Assembly (NCBI GenBank): GCA_016708105.1
Contig: JADJGJ010000001.1
Location: forward strand, 1,736,001-1,800,000
Direction of reading: 5' to 3'
Length of the DNA: 64,000 bases
Source of the DNA: Crocinitomicaceae bacterium
Lineage (GTDB): Bacteria > Bacteroidota > Bacteroidia > Flavobacteriales_D > Crocinitomicaceae
Below the pieces are notes generated by a model that worked only from the letters and a program-made list of their open reading frames with translations, ran no database searches and was not told the origin of the DNA. Positions 25,618 through 35,081 of the stretch are shown piece by piece; the first letter of the stretch is position 1, and each line of letters begins with the position of its first letter. The translations under genes were made by a program, and so were the position numbers.

Positions 25618-26112
25618 ATGAAAAAATTGAGTTTTATGATTATCCCTGGGATAATTCTATTAGGTTGTGGTTCTAAGCCAGCTGAAACAACAGGTACATC
25701 AACGAGTAACAATGATTCTGCAAAAACCGAAAATAACACCACGGAAGTTGTTCAGGAAACCAGCTTCGGATCTCTGTTAATTGAGCTTGAAAGTAATGTT
25801 GGTTGGGGAGCTGTAAATGAAAATTGGAAAACGCGCCGCGATTCGTGGTTATCAGATTGTGAAACTGCAAGCGATGCTGCAAGTAAAGGCAATTTGTTGC
25901 TTGAATTTGAAACTATTGTGAACTGGGATGCGGTTAATCCGGAATGGGCAAAACGTAGAAATGCATGGATAAGCGATGTGACCAAGGCAACAACCGATAC
26001 TGATTTAGGTAAATACTTAGCCGAGTTTGAATCATATATCTTGTGGGATGTCGTTAGTCCGGCTTGGGTAGATTTAAGAGATGGATGGCTTAAGTCGTGC
26101 CAAAGCTTATGA
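25618..26112 (+). CDS. Lipoprotein with three 37-residue helical repeats
   Basis: 164 residues: lipoprotein signal (IPGIILLGCGSKP), a Thr/Ser/Asn-rich linker (22-50), then three tandem repeats with the pattern L-x-E-F/L-E-x-x-x-x-W-x-x-V-N-x-x-W-x-x-x-R-x-x-W-L/I (about 55-164): VGWGAVNENWKTRRDSWL, VNWDAVNPEWAKRRNAWI and ILWDVVSPAWVDLRDGWL. Every repeat has three or four Trp and is probably a helix pair. I do not know a named family. A terminator follows directly. Confidence 0.7.
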   Translation: MKKLSFMIIPGIILLGCGSKPAETTGTSTSNNDSAKTENNTTEVVQETSFGSLLIELESNVGWGAVNENWKTRRDSWLSDCETASDAASKGNLLLEFETIVNWDAVNPEWAKRRNAWISDVTKATTDTDLGKYLAEFESYILWDVVSPAWVDLRDGWLKSCQSL

Positions 26113-26117
26113 TGCTT

Positions 26118-26142
26118 AAAGCCGCGTAGTTGCGGCTTTTTT
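26118..26142 (+). terminator. Rho-independent terminator
   Basis: AAAGCCGC and GCGGCTTT form an 8-bp stem with a 6-base loop followed by a T-run, 6 bases after the stop of the three-repeat lipoprotein gene. Confidence 0.88.
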
Positions 26143-26522
26143 ATTGCTCCAATACGGGATATAATATATATTATGTTAAATAGAATATTCAAAATATTGA
26201 TTATCCTATTAAATCATTGCCCTCCCAATGAAGCCATGTTTCAGCTTTTAAGTTGGTAACCTATTCTATCAAGAACTCTCGTTGTAGATGAAGCGCCAGC
26301 TCATAAATTCTTGCGGTTCATTTTGTCTTTCTATTCGTGATAGATTTCCACTTTTCCATTTTGATAAAAAAAATCATCCCCTTATGTCTTGACAATGTGG
26401 CGAATGAATTGGAGAATGCATTTTCTTACAGCGTTTAAGGCAGCCTTTCCAAAACTCTTGCGTTATTTTAATGTTAACCAAAGAATAATTATTTATAAAT
26501 TCGACACTACCAAGTCAAGCCT
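26143..26522. other. Gap, possible gene remnant on the minus strand
   Basis: No intact gene seen in 380 bases. On the minus strand about 26275-26345 reads as a short protein-like stretch (RIERQNEPQEFMSWRFIYN) closed by stops on both sides within 30 residues; this may be a decayed gene fragment or chance. No clear promoter for the next gene was found. Confidence 0.25.
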
Positions 26523-27677
26523 ATGAAGTTATTTTTACCTGTTGCTTTCGTGTTTTTAAATTCAACAACCATTCTAGCCCAATATTGCACATCAGTTGGT
26601 CCTGTCTCAACTGCAGATTCCAATCTGCAATCCTTCAGTCTTTCAGGTGAGTTAGGTTCTTCTATTTCATTTACGGGGTGCCCGGGAGTTCTTGGATTGG
26701 ATGATCAGACATCAACAGAAATTGTAAATCTTACTGCCGGTAATTCTTACAGTGCCCTGGCACATTTTGGAACTTGTGGTGGCAACTACTACGGGGTTGG
26801 CTCTGCATGGATTGATTACAACTTGAACCAGATTTTTGAGGCATCTGAATTAATTGGGTCTTGGAGCGGAACTCCGCCAGTTGCAGCAACAGCATGGAAC
26901 TTCACTGTCCCTCTAGGAGCTGTTTCAGGTACAACTCGTTTGCGCGTTGTGCATTTTGAAGGTGGAAGTTTACCAATTGATCCATGTGCAACATTTAACT
27001 GGGGTTCTACAACTGATTTTACAGTAAATATTGTAGGTGGTGCTGATTGCACTGGTACCATTGGTGAAAGCACTGATGATCCTCGGCTGGTAAGCAGTCT
27101 CCCCTTTTCTGAAAGTCACAATAATGCTGTTTGCTATTTTAATTTACTGCCGGTTTACTCTTCGGCAGACGTATTTTATCAGGTTTTACCTCAGCAATTA
27201 TCACTTGATTTTATGACGGTTTCACTTTGCGGTTCGACAATAGATACCTATCTCACTATTATTGATGAAACAGGAAATGTGATTGCGTACAATGACGATA
27301 ACGCTTCATGTGGCACTGGTTCAAAAATCCATCTTAATGTGGAGAATCACGACACAATTTATGTGGTTGTTCAGGGTTACGGAGCTGAAACAGGATATTA
27401 TAATATATTGATTGAACAAGAGTTAGTTTCAATTAGTGAAAGTGATAATGAAAGTAACCTAAAGGTGTATCCCAATCCTGCGAGTAAACAAGTCACCATT
27501 TTTTCAGATGGGAATAATATCAAGCTGAACTTATATTCTGTTTCAGGTAAATTGATTCAGAGCGCCGCATTTGATACATATTATTCTCTTTCATTGGAAA
27601 ATTTGGTACCGGGCGTGTATCTCGTTCAGGTACAAAATGATAATGGACTTTATATTACTAAACTTATTGTAGAATGA
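26523..27677 (+). CDS. T9SS-secreted GEVED-domain protein
   Basis: 384 residues: signal peptide (MKLFLPVAFVFLNSTTILAQ), a GEVED-type beta-sandwich (about 22-170; TAGNSYSALAHFGTCGGNYY, SAWIDYNLNQIFEASELIG, GTTRLRVVHFEGG), a second pre-peptidase-like domain (about 175-300; DTYLTIIDETGNVIAYNDDN, YVVVQGYGAETGYYNILI) and a type A sorting domain (LKVYPNPASKQ). Both domains are typical of adhesive or enzyme-attached modules on the cell surface. It starts a tight cluster: the next gene overlaps it by 4 bases (ATGA) and two more Kelch-type genes follow. No catalytic domain is visible. Confidence 0.85.
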   Translation: MKLFLPVAFVFLNSTTILAQYCTSVGPVSTADSNLQSFSLSGELGSSISFTGCPGVLGLDDQTSTEIVNLTAGNSYSALAHFGTCGGNYYGVGSAWIDYNLNQIFEASELIGSWSGTPPVAATAWNFTVPLGAVSGTTRLRVVHFEGGSLPIDPCATFNWGSTTDFTVNIVGGADCTGTIGESTDDPRLVSSLPFSESHNNAVCYFNLLPVYSSADVFYQVLPQQLSLDFMTVSLCGSTIDTYLTIIDETGNVIAYNDDNASCGTGSKIHLNVENHDTIYVVVQGYGAETGYYNILIEQELVSISESDNESNLKVYPNPASKQVTIFSDGNNIKLNLYSVSGKLIQSAAFDTYYSLSLENLVPGVYLVQVQNDNGLYITKLIVE

Positions 27678-28810
27678 GTATTCTAAAGAAATGCTTTTTC
27701 AGTTTTGCTCTGTTGGTACTAACAATAATAGAAACCAAGGCTTCTTCGGCCTGGAATCAGAAGGCACATTTTGGCGGTGTTGGTCGCCATCGAGGGACTG
27801 GTTTGTGTATAGGAAACCGGGGCTATATGGGGCTTGGTCATTACAACGGGGCTGGTCCAAATGTCCTTTTCCAAGATTGGTGGGAATTTGATCCTTCAAG
27901 TAATACATGGACACAAAAGGCAAATTACCCATTCCCTAGCTATGCCGCAGCCTCCTTTGCAATTGGAACTAAGGGGTACGTTGGTACTGGCGTAAGCGCA
28001 GGAAATAATTTTTATGCCTTTGATCCCATTGCAAATACTTGGACTGCTATTCAGCCCGTGCCGCTTGGAACTACTGATCAGGTTGGTTTTTCAGTTAATG
28101 GTAAAGGGTATTATTTGTATGGAACCCAATTATATGAATATAACGCAGATTTAAATACCTGGACGACCAAAGCTCCAGTTCCTTTTTCGCCATCAAGTTG
28201 GTGTTCAAGTTTTACTATAGGTGAAAAGGCTTATATTAAATCAGGTCTGTCACTTTATGAATATAAATCAACAACCGATGAATGGACAGTGAGAGCGATT
28301 TTCCCTGGTCTTGCTACAGGGGGGTCGGCTGCATTCGCGGTGAAGGGTAAGGGATATATAGTTACAGGTTATATAGGTTGGTTGTCTGAACTTTCAGGAG
28401 AAGTGTGGGAATTTGATCCCGCCACAAACACTTGGAATCAACTCGATGATTTCCCGGGCGCTAATCGAAGATTTTCGTCTGGCTTCGCCATTGGAGACAA
28501 AGGTTATGTTGGAATAGGCACAACAGGAACCAACATGCGTGATTTTTGGGAATTTGATGAATTACTTGAACTTGACTCTGAACAAGAACTTCATGTTAAA
28601 GTATACCCTAACCCCGCAAGCGAATACTGTATAGTTGACGGAATGAAAAGCGGAGATTACGCCATTATTAATTCTTCAGGATGCAAATTAATTTCAGGCA
28701 AAATTGATGGGGTTACCACTGTTGATATCAGTAATTTAAGCGCCGGAATCTATTTTATTGAACTTAGTGAGGGAAACATGCGTAGAGTACAAACGATTGT
28801 AATAGAATAA
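27674..28810 (+). CDS. Kelch-type beta-propeller T9SS protein (1)
   Basis: 378 residues: signal peptide (FFSFALLVLTIIETKASS), then about six Kelch-like units of 45-50 residues with the pattern 'W..KA.FP....A..F.IG.KGYVGTG......FW.FDP..NTW' (units at NTWTQKANYPFPSYAAA, NTWTAIQPVP, NTWTTKAPVPF, DEWTVRAIFPG, NTWNQLDDFPGANR), and a type A sorting domain (VKVYPNPASEYCIV). A surface beta-propeller, likely for binding. It overlaps the gene before by 4 bases, and a second copy starts 8 bases after its stop. No enzymatic residues can be assigned. Confidence 0.85.
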   Translation: MSILKKCFFSFALLVLTIIETKASSAWNQKAHFGGVGRHRGTGLCIGNRGYMGLGHYNGAGPNVLFQDWWEFDPSSNTWTQKANYPFPSYAAASFAIGTKGYVGTGVSAGNNFYAFDPIANTWTAIQPVPLGTTDQVGFSVNGKGYYLYGTQLYEYNADLNTWTTKAPVPFSPSSWCSSFTIGEKAYIKSGLSLYEYKSTTDEWTVRAIFPGLATGGSAAFAVKGKGYIVTGYIGWLSELSGEVWEFDPATNTWNQLDDFPGANRRFSSGFAIGDKGYVGIGTTGTNMRDFWEFDELLELDSEQELHVKVYPNPASEYCIVDGMKSGDYAIINSSGCKLISGKIDGVTTVDISNLSAGIYFIELSEGNMRRVQTIVIE

Positions 28811-28817
28811 TTTTGAC

Positions 28818-30047
28818 ATGCGAATAAGATTACTTTTTTACCTGACACTCCTTGTATGCGCTTCTGGATCGGTGTTGGCACAAAGTCAAAACATCTGGAC
28901 AAAAAAGGCAAATTTTGGAGGTTTGAAGCGAGAACGCGCTGTTAGTTTTTCAATTGATAACTACGGTTACGTTGCAACCGGAGAAGATACTGTGAACATG
29001 ACACATAATGATTTGTGGCGTTATGACCCTGAATTAGATGTGTGGACACAAATGGCTGATTTACCCGGTTCAACACGAAGAAACGCAGTGGGCTTTGCAC
29101 TAGAAGGGAGAGGATACGTAGGGACAGGAATGGATAGTTCAGAATCCTCTATGGGTAATCCTTTAAATGATTTTTGGCAATATGATCCTTTGGCAAATTC
29201 ATGGATACAGAAAGCAAATTATCCCGGTGCCGGAGGTTGGGGTGTTTATTACGCAGGGTCTTTCACTGCTGATGGTAAAGGATATGTAACCTGTGGTAAA
29301 TATGGTCCATCAGCATATGCTTTTGATTTGTGGGAGTATAAACCAACCACAGATACTTGGACACAAAGAGCAAATTTTCCCGGTGGTGTGAGATATGCTG
29401 TCACAGCGCTATCTATTGAAAACAAAGGCTATGTAGGGATGGGCATTGATCAAGATTTGTACCGAAAAGATTGGTGGGAATATGATCCAGCTTCAAATAT
29501 CTGGACTGAAAAAACTGATATACCAGGCACTGAGCGCGGGGCAGCAAGTACATTTACCCTTGGTAGCAAGGGCTTTATTGTGTTTGGTGGTGATGGTGGA
29601 TTTAAAGATGAATTGTGGGAGTATAATCCTTTTTCTGATTCATGGAATATTCGGTCTAATTTTCCGGGAGGTGAACGCCGTAATGGTATTGCCATGGCAA
29701 TTGGTAACAAGGGGTACGCAGGTATTGGCAAAGGACCATCCGGCATAAGACAAAACTTTTATGAGTACTCACCTATTCTTCCGCTGGAAACATCAGATTT
29801 TGAAATGATTCATGTAGATGTTTACCCAAATCCGGCAAGTGAATATGTTCAGGTTTTTATTCAAAATGAAATGTACAAAGGCCGCTTAGTTATTATAAGT
29901 CAAAAAGGTGAATTAGTGAAGTCAATCCTAGTAGATTCTCAGACATATACTTTCTCTTCTGCTGATTTTGACTCAGCTACTTATTATATCATCCTGATTG
30001 ATTGTGAAAATAATCTTGTTGCTAAATCCTCATTTACCTTTATCTGA
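28818..30047 (+). CDS. Kelch-type beta-propeller T9SS protein (2)
   Basis: 409 residues and the clearest of the three: signal peptide (FYLTLLVCASGSVLAQ), six or seven Kelch-like units (e.g. DVWTQMADLPGSTRRNAVGF, DTWTQRANFPGG, NIWTEKTDIPGTERGAAS, DSWNIRSNFPGGERRNG, each followed by KGYVGxG-like strands) and a type A sorting domain (VDVYPNPASEYV). It shares the unit pattern and sorting domain style with both neighbours, so they are tandem paralogs. Its stop overlaps the next start by 1 base. Confidence 0.87.
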   Translation: MRIRLLFYLTLLVCASGSVLAQSQNIWTKKANFGGLKRERAVSFSIDNYGYVATGEDTVNMTHNDLWRYDPELDVWTQMADLPGSTRRNAVGFALEGRGYVGTGMDSSESSMGNPLNDFWQYDPLANSWIQKANYPGAGGWGVYYAGSFTADGKGYVTCGKYGPSAYAFDLWEYKPTTDTWTQRANFPGGVRYAVTALSIENKGYVGMGIDQDLYRKDWWEYDPASNIWTEKTDIPGTERGAASTFTLGSKGFIVFGGDGGFKDELWEYNPFSDSWNIRSNFPGGERRNGIAMAIGNKGYAGIGKGPSGIRQNFYEYSPILPLETSDFEMIHVDVYPNPASEYVQVFIQNEMYKGRLVIISQKGELVKSILVDSQTYTFSSADFDSATYYIILIDCENNLVAKSSFTFI

Positions 30048-31243
30048 TGCATAAAATTATTCTTCCATATCTCATATTTTCATTGCAAGCATCTGCTCAA
30101 AATACTTGGATTCAAATGGATTCATTGAATGGTCCGGGTCGCTCTACTGCTTCTGCTTTTGTATTAAATGATGATGCTTATGTGCTTACCGGATTAGATG
30201 AGTTCGGCTTTAAAAGAAGCATGGTGTCTTATGATATTTCTCAAAATGATTGGGATGATGAATTGAGCTTGGGAGGTGATGCGGGGGACGGTTTAAACCG
30301 GGGATCAGCAGTTGCTTTTAATGTGGGTGGATTTGGCTTTTGTGGCTTAGGAACAGGAAGCGCAGATTATTTTAAAGATTTCTGGAAATTTGATCCGGTT
30401 TCAAATTCATGGACACAAGTGGCAGACTTTGAAGGAAGTGCACGCAGAGAAGCCGCAGCTTTTGTTGTTGGTCAAATAGCTTATGTTGGTTCGGGTCAAG
30501 ATGCTGATGGACTCACGAGTGATTTTTACGCTTACGATCATCTTACTAATACATGGTCTGCTATTTCTGATTTTCCTGGTACAGCAAGACGAGACGCAGT
30601 TGGATTTGCAATGGGAGGCCAAGGTTATTTTGGAACAGGTGTTGACGCCTCAACATATAAGAATGATTTCTGGGCATATTATCCGTTAACAGATACTTGG
30701 TTGCAAAAAGCTGACTTTCCCGGCACGCCAAGGCATGGCTCAATAGGTTTTGGCATGTTCCCGACGGCTTTTGTTGGTATGGGCGAAGACAACACTTTTA
30801 CCTATAAAAAAGATATTTGGGAGTATAATTATTTTGGCGATGTATGGACTCAACGGGCCAATTTTCCTGGCCCCGGAAGAGCGCAGGCAATTGCAGTGGT
30901 TATTGAAGGACGGGCATTTGTTGGTACCGGATACAATGGCACTTTTTTAGATGATTTTTACGAGTATGTTCCCTTGTTATCGCTTGATCAAAATAATTCA
31001 GTTGAAATCCAACTCTTCCCAAACCCCGTGGTTGACATATTGACTTTGTCTGGTTATTTGAATACGATCAGTGCTATTCAAGTGCTCAACGAAAAAGGCC
31101 AAATCATTGAACGTATTGATATTGTAGAAAACTCATCAGATCTTGTGAATATTGGGGTGAATCATTTGCCCGCAGGTATTTATTTTGTACAAATTATATC
31201 TGATAATCAAACTAGCTCAGTATGCAAATTTGTAAAAGCCTAG
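30047..31243 (+). CDS. Kelch-type beta-propeller T9SS protein (3)
   Basis: 398 residues: short signal peptide (IILPYLIFSLQASA), Kelch-like units (NSWTQVADFEGSARREAAAF, NTWSAISDFPGTARRDAVGF, DTWLQKADFPGTPRHGSIGF, DVWTQRANFPGPGRAQAI) and a sorting domain (IQLFPNPVVDILTL). Third tandem member. Its 3' end overlaps the DUF4907-like lipoprotein gene by 22 bases, so the two are likely coupled in translation. Confidence 0.87.
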   Translation: MHKIILPYLIFSLQASAQNTWIQMDSLNGPGRSTASAFVLNDDAYVLTGLDEFGFKRSMVSYDISQNDWDDELSLGGDAGDGLNRGSAVAFNVGGFGFCGLGTGSADYFKDFWKFDPVSNSWTQVADFEGSARREAAAFVVGQIAYVGSGQDADGLTSDFYAYDHLTNTWSAISDFPGTARRDAVGFAMGGQGYFGTGVDASTYKNDFWAYYPLTDTWLQKADFPGTPRHGSIGFGMFPTAFVGMGEDNTFTYKKDIWEYNYFGDVWTQRANFPGPGRAQAIAVVIEGRAFVGTGYNGTFLDDFYEYVPLLSLDQNNSVEIQLFPNPVVDILTLSGYLNTISAIQVLNEKGQIIERIDIVENSSDLVNIGVNHLPAGIYFVQIISDNQTSSVCKFVKA

Positions 31244-31614
31244 TTCCTGCACTCGCAGTATTAGGTCTCGTCGTTAATTCTTGTCAGCAAGCAGAAACAG
31301 ATCATACCATACCTGTTTCAACACAAAGCCACGAATTAGAAAATACCAACATACCCGATTCTGCTGACACTCTATTATCTTATACTTACTCAGTATTTGA
31401 AACAGATGGATTAGGCTGGGGATATAAAATATTTGAAAATGGAACATTAATTATCAACCAGCCACACATTCCTGCTGTTGCAGGTAGTCAAGGGTTTTCA
31501 ACATCTGAGAAGGCCGAGCTAACAGCCAAGTTTGCAATTCACAAAATGGAGCTGGGCTTCATTCCTCCTACTATTTCAGTTGCAGAATTGGATAGTCTTG
31601 AAGTATTGAATTAA
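31222..31614 (+). CDS. DUF4907-like lipoprotein
   Basis: 130 residues with a lipoprotein signal (VPALAVLGLVVNSCQQA, Cys about 21), a Thr/Ser-rich linker and a domain with TDGLGWGYKIFENGTLIINQ, then PHIPAVAGSQGFSTSEKAEL and PPTISVAELDSL. This fits my memory of DUF4907, small Bacteroidota lipoproteins often seen next to Kelch-repeat genes. It overlaps the third Kelch gene by 22 bases. A role as an outer-membrane partner of the propellers is inference from position. Confidence 0.7.
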   Translation: MQICKSLVPALAVLGLVVNSCQQAETDHTIPVSTQSHELENTNIPDSADTLLSYTYSVFETDGLGWGYKIFENGTLIINQPHIPAVAGSQGFSTSEKAELTAKFAIHKMELGFIPPTISVAELDSLEVLN

Positions 31615-31700
31615 CATTTTTTTTGAGCTGTTAATAACTTCAAAGTATTCTTTTCAACAGCATTTCACAGGCAAAATCAACCACTGTGAATATCTATTAT

Positions 31701-31732
31701 TTGTTACCACACGTTGGTTGTGCATAGTTTTG
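31701..31732 (+). promoter_or_regulatory. Probable recQ promoter, near-leaderless
   Basis: TTG at 31701-31703, 21 bases, then TAGTTTTG at 31725-31732. The recQ ATG is at 31737, only 4 bases after the -7 box, so the start of transcription should fall on or next to the A of the start codon. Confidence 0.5.
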
Positions 31733-31736
31733 TGGC

Positions 31737-33860
31737 ATGCAAACACCAGACAAAATATTAAAAGAACAATTCGGATACCACAGCTTCAGACCACTTCAAC
31801 GAGAAATTATTGAACATGTCATCAGCGGACAAGATGCCTTAGTAATTATGCCGACAGGCGGCGGTAAATCAATTTGTTTTCAAATACCCGCACTCATGAA
31901 GGAGCATGTTACTTTGGTGATTTCGCCTCTTATTTCCTTAATGAAAGATCAAGTTGACACTTTAACAGCAAATGGTGTTAACGCAGCTTATTACAATAGT
32001 TCTATCAGTGAATATGAGAAGGCAAATATCATAGAATCTGCGTTTAACGGTCAATTAAAACTTTTGTATATATCGCCTGAATCTCTTGTGGTTGCTTTTC
32101 AGTCTTGGTTAAGAAAATTGACGATATCACTTTTGGTAATTGATGAAGCTCACTGCGTTTCCATGTGGGGCCATGATTTCAGACCTGAGTATGCACAAAT
32201 AGATCAGATTCGGAATTATTATGCGCATGTGCCTGCTATGGCAGTGACCGCAACAGCAGACAAAGTCACACGAAAGGACATCAGCGCAAGACTTGGATTG
32301 AAAAATCCACAAACATTTTTAGCATCTTTTGCCCGTCCAAATCTCAGTCTTGCAGTTAGAGCACAGGTGACAAAAAGTAAAAAAGAATCTGAAATAATTC
32401 GGTTTATTCAGTCTCGGCCGGGAGCCTCAGGTATATATTATTGTTTATCGCGCAAAGAGACTGAAAGTTGGTCGGCGTTGTTTAATGCAGCCGGTATTAA
32501 TTCTAAGTTTTATCACGCGGGTATGTCTTCTAGTGACCGAGATACGGTTCAGGACGCTTTTATCAAAGATGATGTGCAAGTAATTTGTGCAACCATAGCT
32601 TTTGGTATGGGTATAGATAAATCTAACGTTCGGTGGATAATACATAATAATCTTCCAAAAAATATTGAAGGTTACTACCAGGAGATCGGTCGTGCCGGGC
32701 GCGATGGTCTTCCTGCTGATACAGTCCTCTATTACAATTACCGCGATGTCGTTCTATTAAAAGATTTTGTTGAGGACTCAGATTTTAAAGAAGTATATCA
32801 TGAGAAAATAAAACGAATGTTGCATTACGCTGAAGCAAGTTCGTGCAGAAGAAATATCATACTGTCTTATTTTGGAGAAGCATCACATGAGCCATGCGGA
32901 AACTGTGATAATTGCCTCTCTCCTGCTCCTTCTATTGATGCAACAGTCATTGCACAGAAAGCACTTTCGGCTGTTAGTCGTTGTGCAGAATCAGTTGGTA
33001 TAAATTTACTGATTGGTGTTCTTCGCGGAGCTAAAACTGCTGATGTTTTTGAGAGAAAACTTGATAAAATAAAAACCTATGGCGCCGGCAAAGAATTCAG
33101 CTTTAATGCATGGCAATATTATTTGAATCAATTAGTCAATCTGGGATATTTAGAAATTGCGTATGATGATCACATGAATTTAAAGCTTACCCCTGTCAGC
33201 GAATTAGTACTCAAGCATGGTGGTAAAGTAGAAATGGCAGAATTCACCGAGAAAGAATTGAAAACAGCCTCGAGTAAACCTGAGCATCATAAGCAAGAGG
33301 TTGATCTGGGATTATTAGAAGAATTGAAAAACTGGCGACGTGAAAAAGCCAAAGCTTCAGGTGTGCCAGCCTATGTCATTCTGCATGATGCCACCCTGCA
33401 GGAATTGGCTGCCAGGCGCCCGCATTCTCTAAGTGTGCTTTCTGAGATTTCAGGAATGGGTAAAGTCAAAGTAGATCGTCTTGGTGATGAAATTATTGGA
33501 ATAACTTCTAAATATCCTGAGGGTGATGCCCCGTCAACACCACAACAAAGAATTGAAAAAAAATCAACCTATGAAATGACACTTGAGCTATACAAACAAG
33601 GCTTAAATGCAGAGCAAATAGCAAAAGTCAGAAATGTTTCTACAGAAACCATTCTCGGTCATTTTGCTAAACTTTATGAAAATGGTGAATCTATTGATTT
33701 GAACAAATATGTGACAGAATTTGAAGTGAACCGCGTAAAAGAAGTTCGCAGAAAACTCAATCAAACCATGCATTTGAAACCAATTTATGACGAATTAGGT
33801 GGTGAAGTTGATTACCGAAAAATAGGACTTGCATTATCTATACTTTCAAAACAAAACTAA
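31737..33860 (+). CDS. recQ: ATP-dependent DNA helicase RecQ
   Basis: RecQ unwinds DNA 3' to 5' in recombination and fork repair. The 707 residues show: Walker A MPTGGGKSICFQIPA (about 38-52), DEAH box VIDEAHCVSMWGHDFRPEY, motif SAT-like TATADKV, motif VI QEIGRAGRDG, the RQC zinc site (SSCRRNIILSYFGE, CGNCDNC), an HRDC domain (about 530-600; LLEELKNWRREKAKASGVPA, LSEISGMGKVKVDRLG), and a C-terminal helix-turn-helix tail (LNAEQIAKVRNVSTETILGH). The gene seems to be transcribed almost without leader. Its last 4 bases overlap the end of the convergent transporter gene. Confidence 0.97.
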   Translation: MQTPDKILKEQFGYHSFRPLQREIIEHVISGQDALVIMPTGGGKSICFQIPALMKEHVTLVISPLISLMKDQVDTLTANGVNAAYYNSSISEYEKANIIESAFNGQLKLLYISPESLVVAFQSWLRKLTISLLVIDEAHCVSMWGHDFRPEYAQIDQIRNYYAHVPAMAVTATADKVTRKDISARLGLKNPQTFLASFARPNLSLAVRAQVTKSKKESEIIRFIQSRPGASGIYYCLSRKETESWSALFNAAGINSKFYHAGMSSSDRDTVQDAFIKDDVQVICATIAFGMGIDKSNVRWIIHNNLPKNIEGYYQEIGRAGRDGLPADTVLYYNYRDVVLLKDFVEDSDFKEVYHEKIKRMLHYAEASSCRRNIILSYFGEASHEPCGNCDNCLSPAPSIDATVIAQKALSAVSRCAESVGINLLIGVLRGAKTADVFERKLDKIKTYGAGKEFSFNAWQYYLNQLVNLGYLEIAYDDHMNLKLTPVSELVLKHGGKVEMAEFTEKELKTASSKPEHHKQEVDLGLLEELKNWRREKAKASGVPAYVILHDATLQELAARRPHSLSVLSEISGMGKVKVDRLGDEIIGITSKYPEGDAPSTPQQRIEKKSTYEMTLELYKQGLNAEQIAKVRNVSTETILGHFAKLYENGESIDLNKYVTEFEVNRVKEVRRKLNQTMHLKPIYDELGGEVDYRKIGLALSILSKQN

Positions 33861-34879
33861 GCTTTGTTTCCGCCAGACAAAAGAATACCAATGGGGCGTG
33901 TTTGCTCAAACTGATTGCAAACAATCATAATTATTACTGTAATTGGTACACATAGAAACATGCCGGCCATGCCCCAGAGTGCGCCCCAAAAAGTAAGAGA
34001 TAAAACAACAACAAGCGGACTCAAGTTGAGACGAGTACCGAGAATTTTTGGCTCAAGAAAATTACCAATGACGAGTTGAATTGCTGTTAATAACGAAAGT
34101 ACCAGAATTGGCTCAATCCATGTGCCGTGTTGAAGTAAGGCCAATAAGGCTGGAAAACCTACACCAATCAAAGAACCAATAATGGGAATAAAATTGAGTA
34201 AAAAAATGAGTACAGCCCAAAGAACGGCAAAATCAACGTCAAGAATTAAAAGCACAATATAACTTGAAATGCCTGCCAGTAAGCACATGGCAATTTTTAC
34301 TGAAACATAAAGATGGATGGATGCATCAATTTTTTTTGATATCTCCAGAAACTTCATGTAATCTGAACGCGTTTTAAATAGTAATTTGATTTTTGAAGGA
34401 AAAAGCCGCTGTTCTGCAAGTAAGAAAACGACATACAAAAGAACAAGAAAAAATGTAGTTAAAAATCCGAGTGATGAATTTACCGCTTCCTTCAAAATGT
34501 TTGGTATATCAATGTTTTGAGCCATTTCTGCTTCAATTAATTTGATGTCAAAATCAGAGGATAATTCGTTCAGCATGGTATTAAAATTCTGTTGATAAAT
34601 TGGGTAAGCATCTGAGAATACCAAATAATTTGAAATCACGAGCCGAGACAAGAAAAACGAAACAACAACAAGTAAAACTAAAGCAAAACTGAGCTGCAAA
34701 GTACGTGAAACAGGCTTTTTTCGTAGCCTGATTTTGGAGAATAAATCAGCTAACGAATTGAGCAAGTACCAAACAACAACTGCAATAACAAAGGGCACTA
34801 ACAAATCTTTGCCAATATATAAAGCAACCAAAATTGCAGCAACAATAAAAATTTGATATGCCAGCCTCTGAGTTCTCAT
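33857..34879 (-). CDS. AI-2E family membrane protein
   Basis: 340 residues with about eight membrane helices, e.g. IFIVAAILVALYIG, LVPFVIAVVVWYLLN, LSFALVLLVVVSFFLS, SLGFLTTFFLVLLYVVFLLA, AVLIFLLNFIPIIGSLIGVG and GMAGMFLCVPITVIIMIVC. The segment FIPIIGSLIGVGFPALLALL and the C-terminal LGTRLNLSPLVVVLSLTFWG are typical of the AI-2E (TqsA/YdiK/PerM) family, whose members export small molecules or act as Na/H antiporters. The substrate is unknown. It is convergent with recQ and has no close partner. Confidence 0.9.
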   Translation of the reverse strand: MRTQRLAYQIFIVAAILVALYIGKDLLVPFVIAVVVWYLLNSLADLFSKIRLRKKPVSRTLQLSFALVLLVVVSFFLSRLVISNYLVFSDAYPIYQQNFNTMLNELSSDFDIKLIEAEMAQNIDIPNILKEAVNSSLGFLTTFFLVLLYVVFLLAEQRLFPSKIKLLFKTRSDYMKFLEISKKIDASIHLYVSVKIAMCLLAGISSYIVLLILDVDFAVLWAVLIFLLNFIPIIGSLIGVGFPALLALLQHGTWIEPILVLSLLTAIQLVIGNFLEPKILGTRLNLSPLVVVLSLTFWGALWGMAGMFLCVPITVIIMIVCNQFEQTRPIGILLSGGNKA

Positions 34880-35081
34880 GTTGATTCAGGGTTAAAATTA
34901 ATCAATTAAACCATGTCGGGCGAAATTAAAGATTAAAGATACATTCCAATTGCACACCTACAACCGTTAATTATCTTCATAGAATCAAGTTGTGTGAGCT
35001 ATTGAGATTATCAAAACCACAGGGCGTATACAAATTCACAAATAAATTATACCTTTACACCTATCTAACTTTACAGAAAAT

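Noticed and set aside
26275..26345. Short protein-like stretch on the minus strand
   Set aside because: Stops on both sides within about 30 residues, no start and no known family; kept only as a possible remnant.
27674..31243. Galactose oxidase-type enzymes in the Kelch proteins
   Set aside because: The propellers look similar, but I see no copper-binding Tyr/His set, so no enzyme claim is made.
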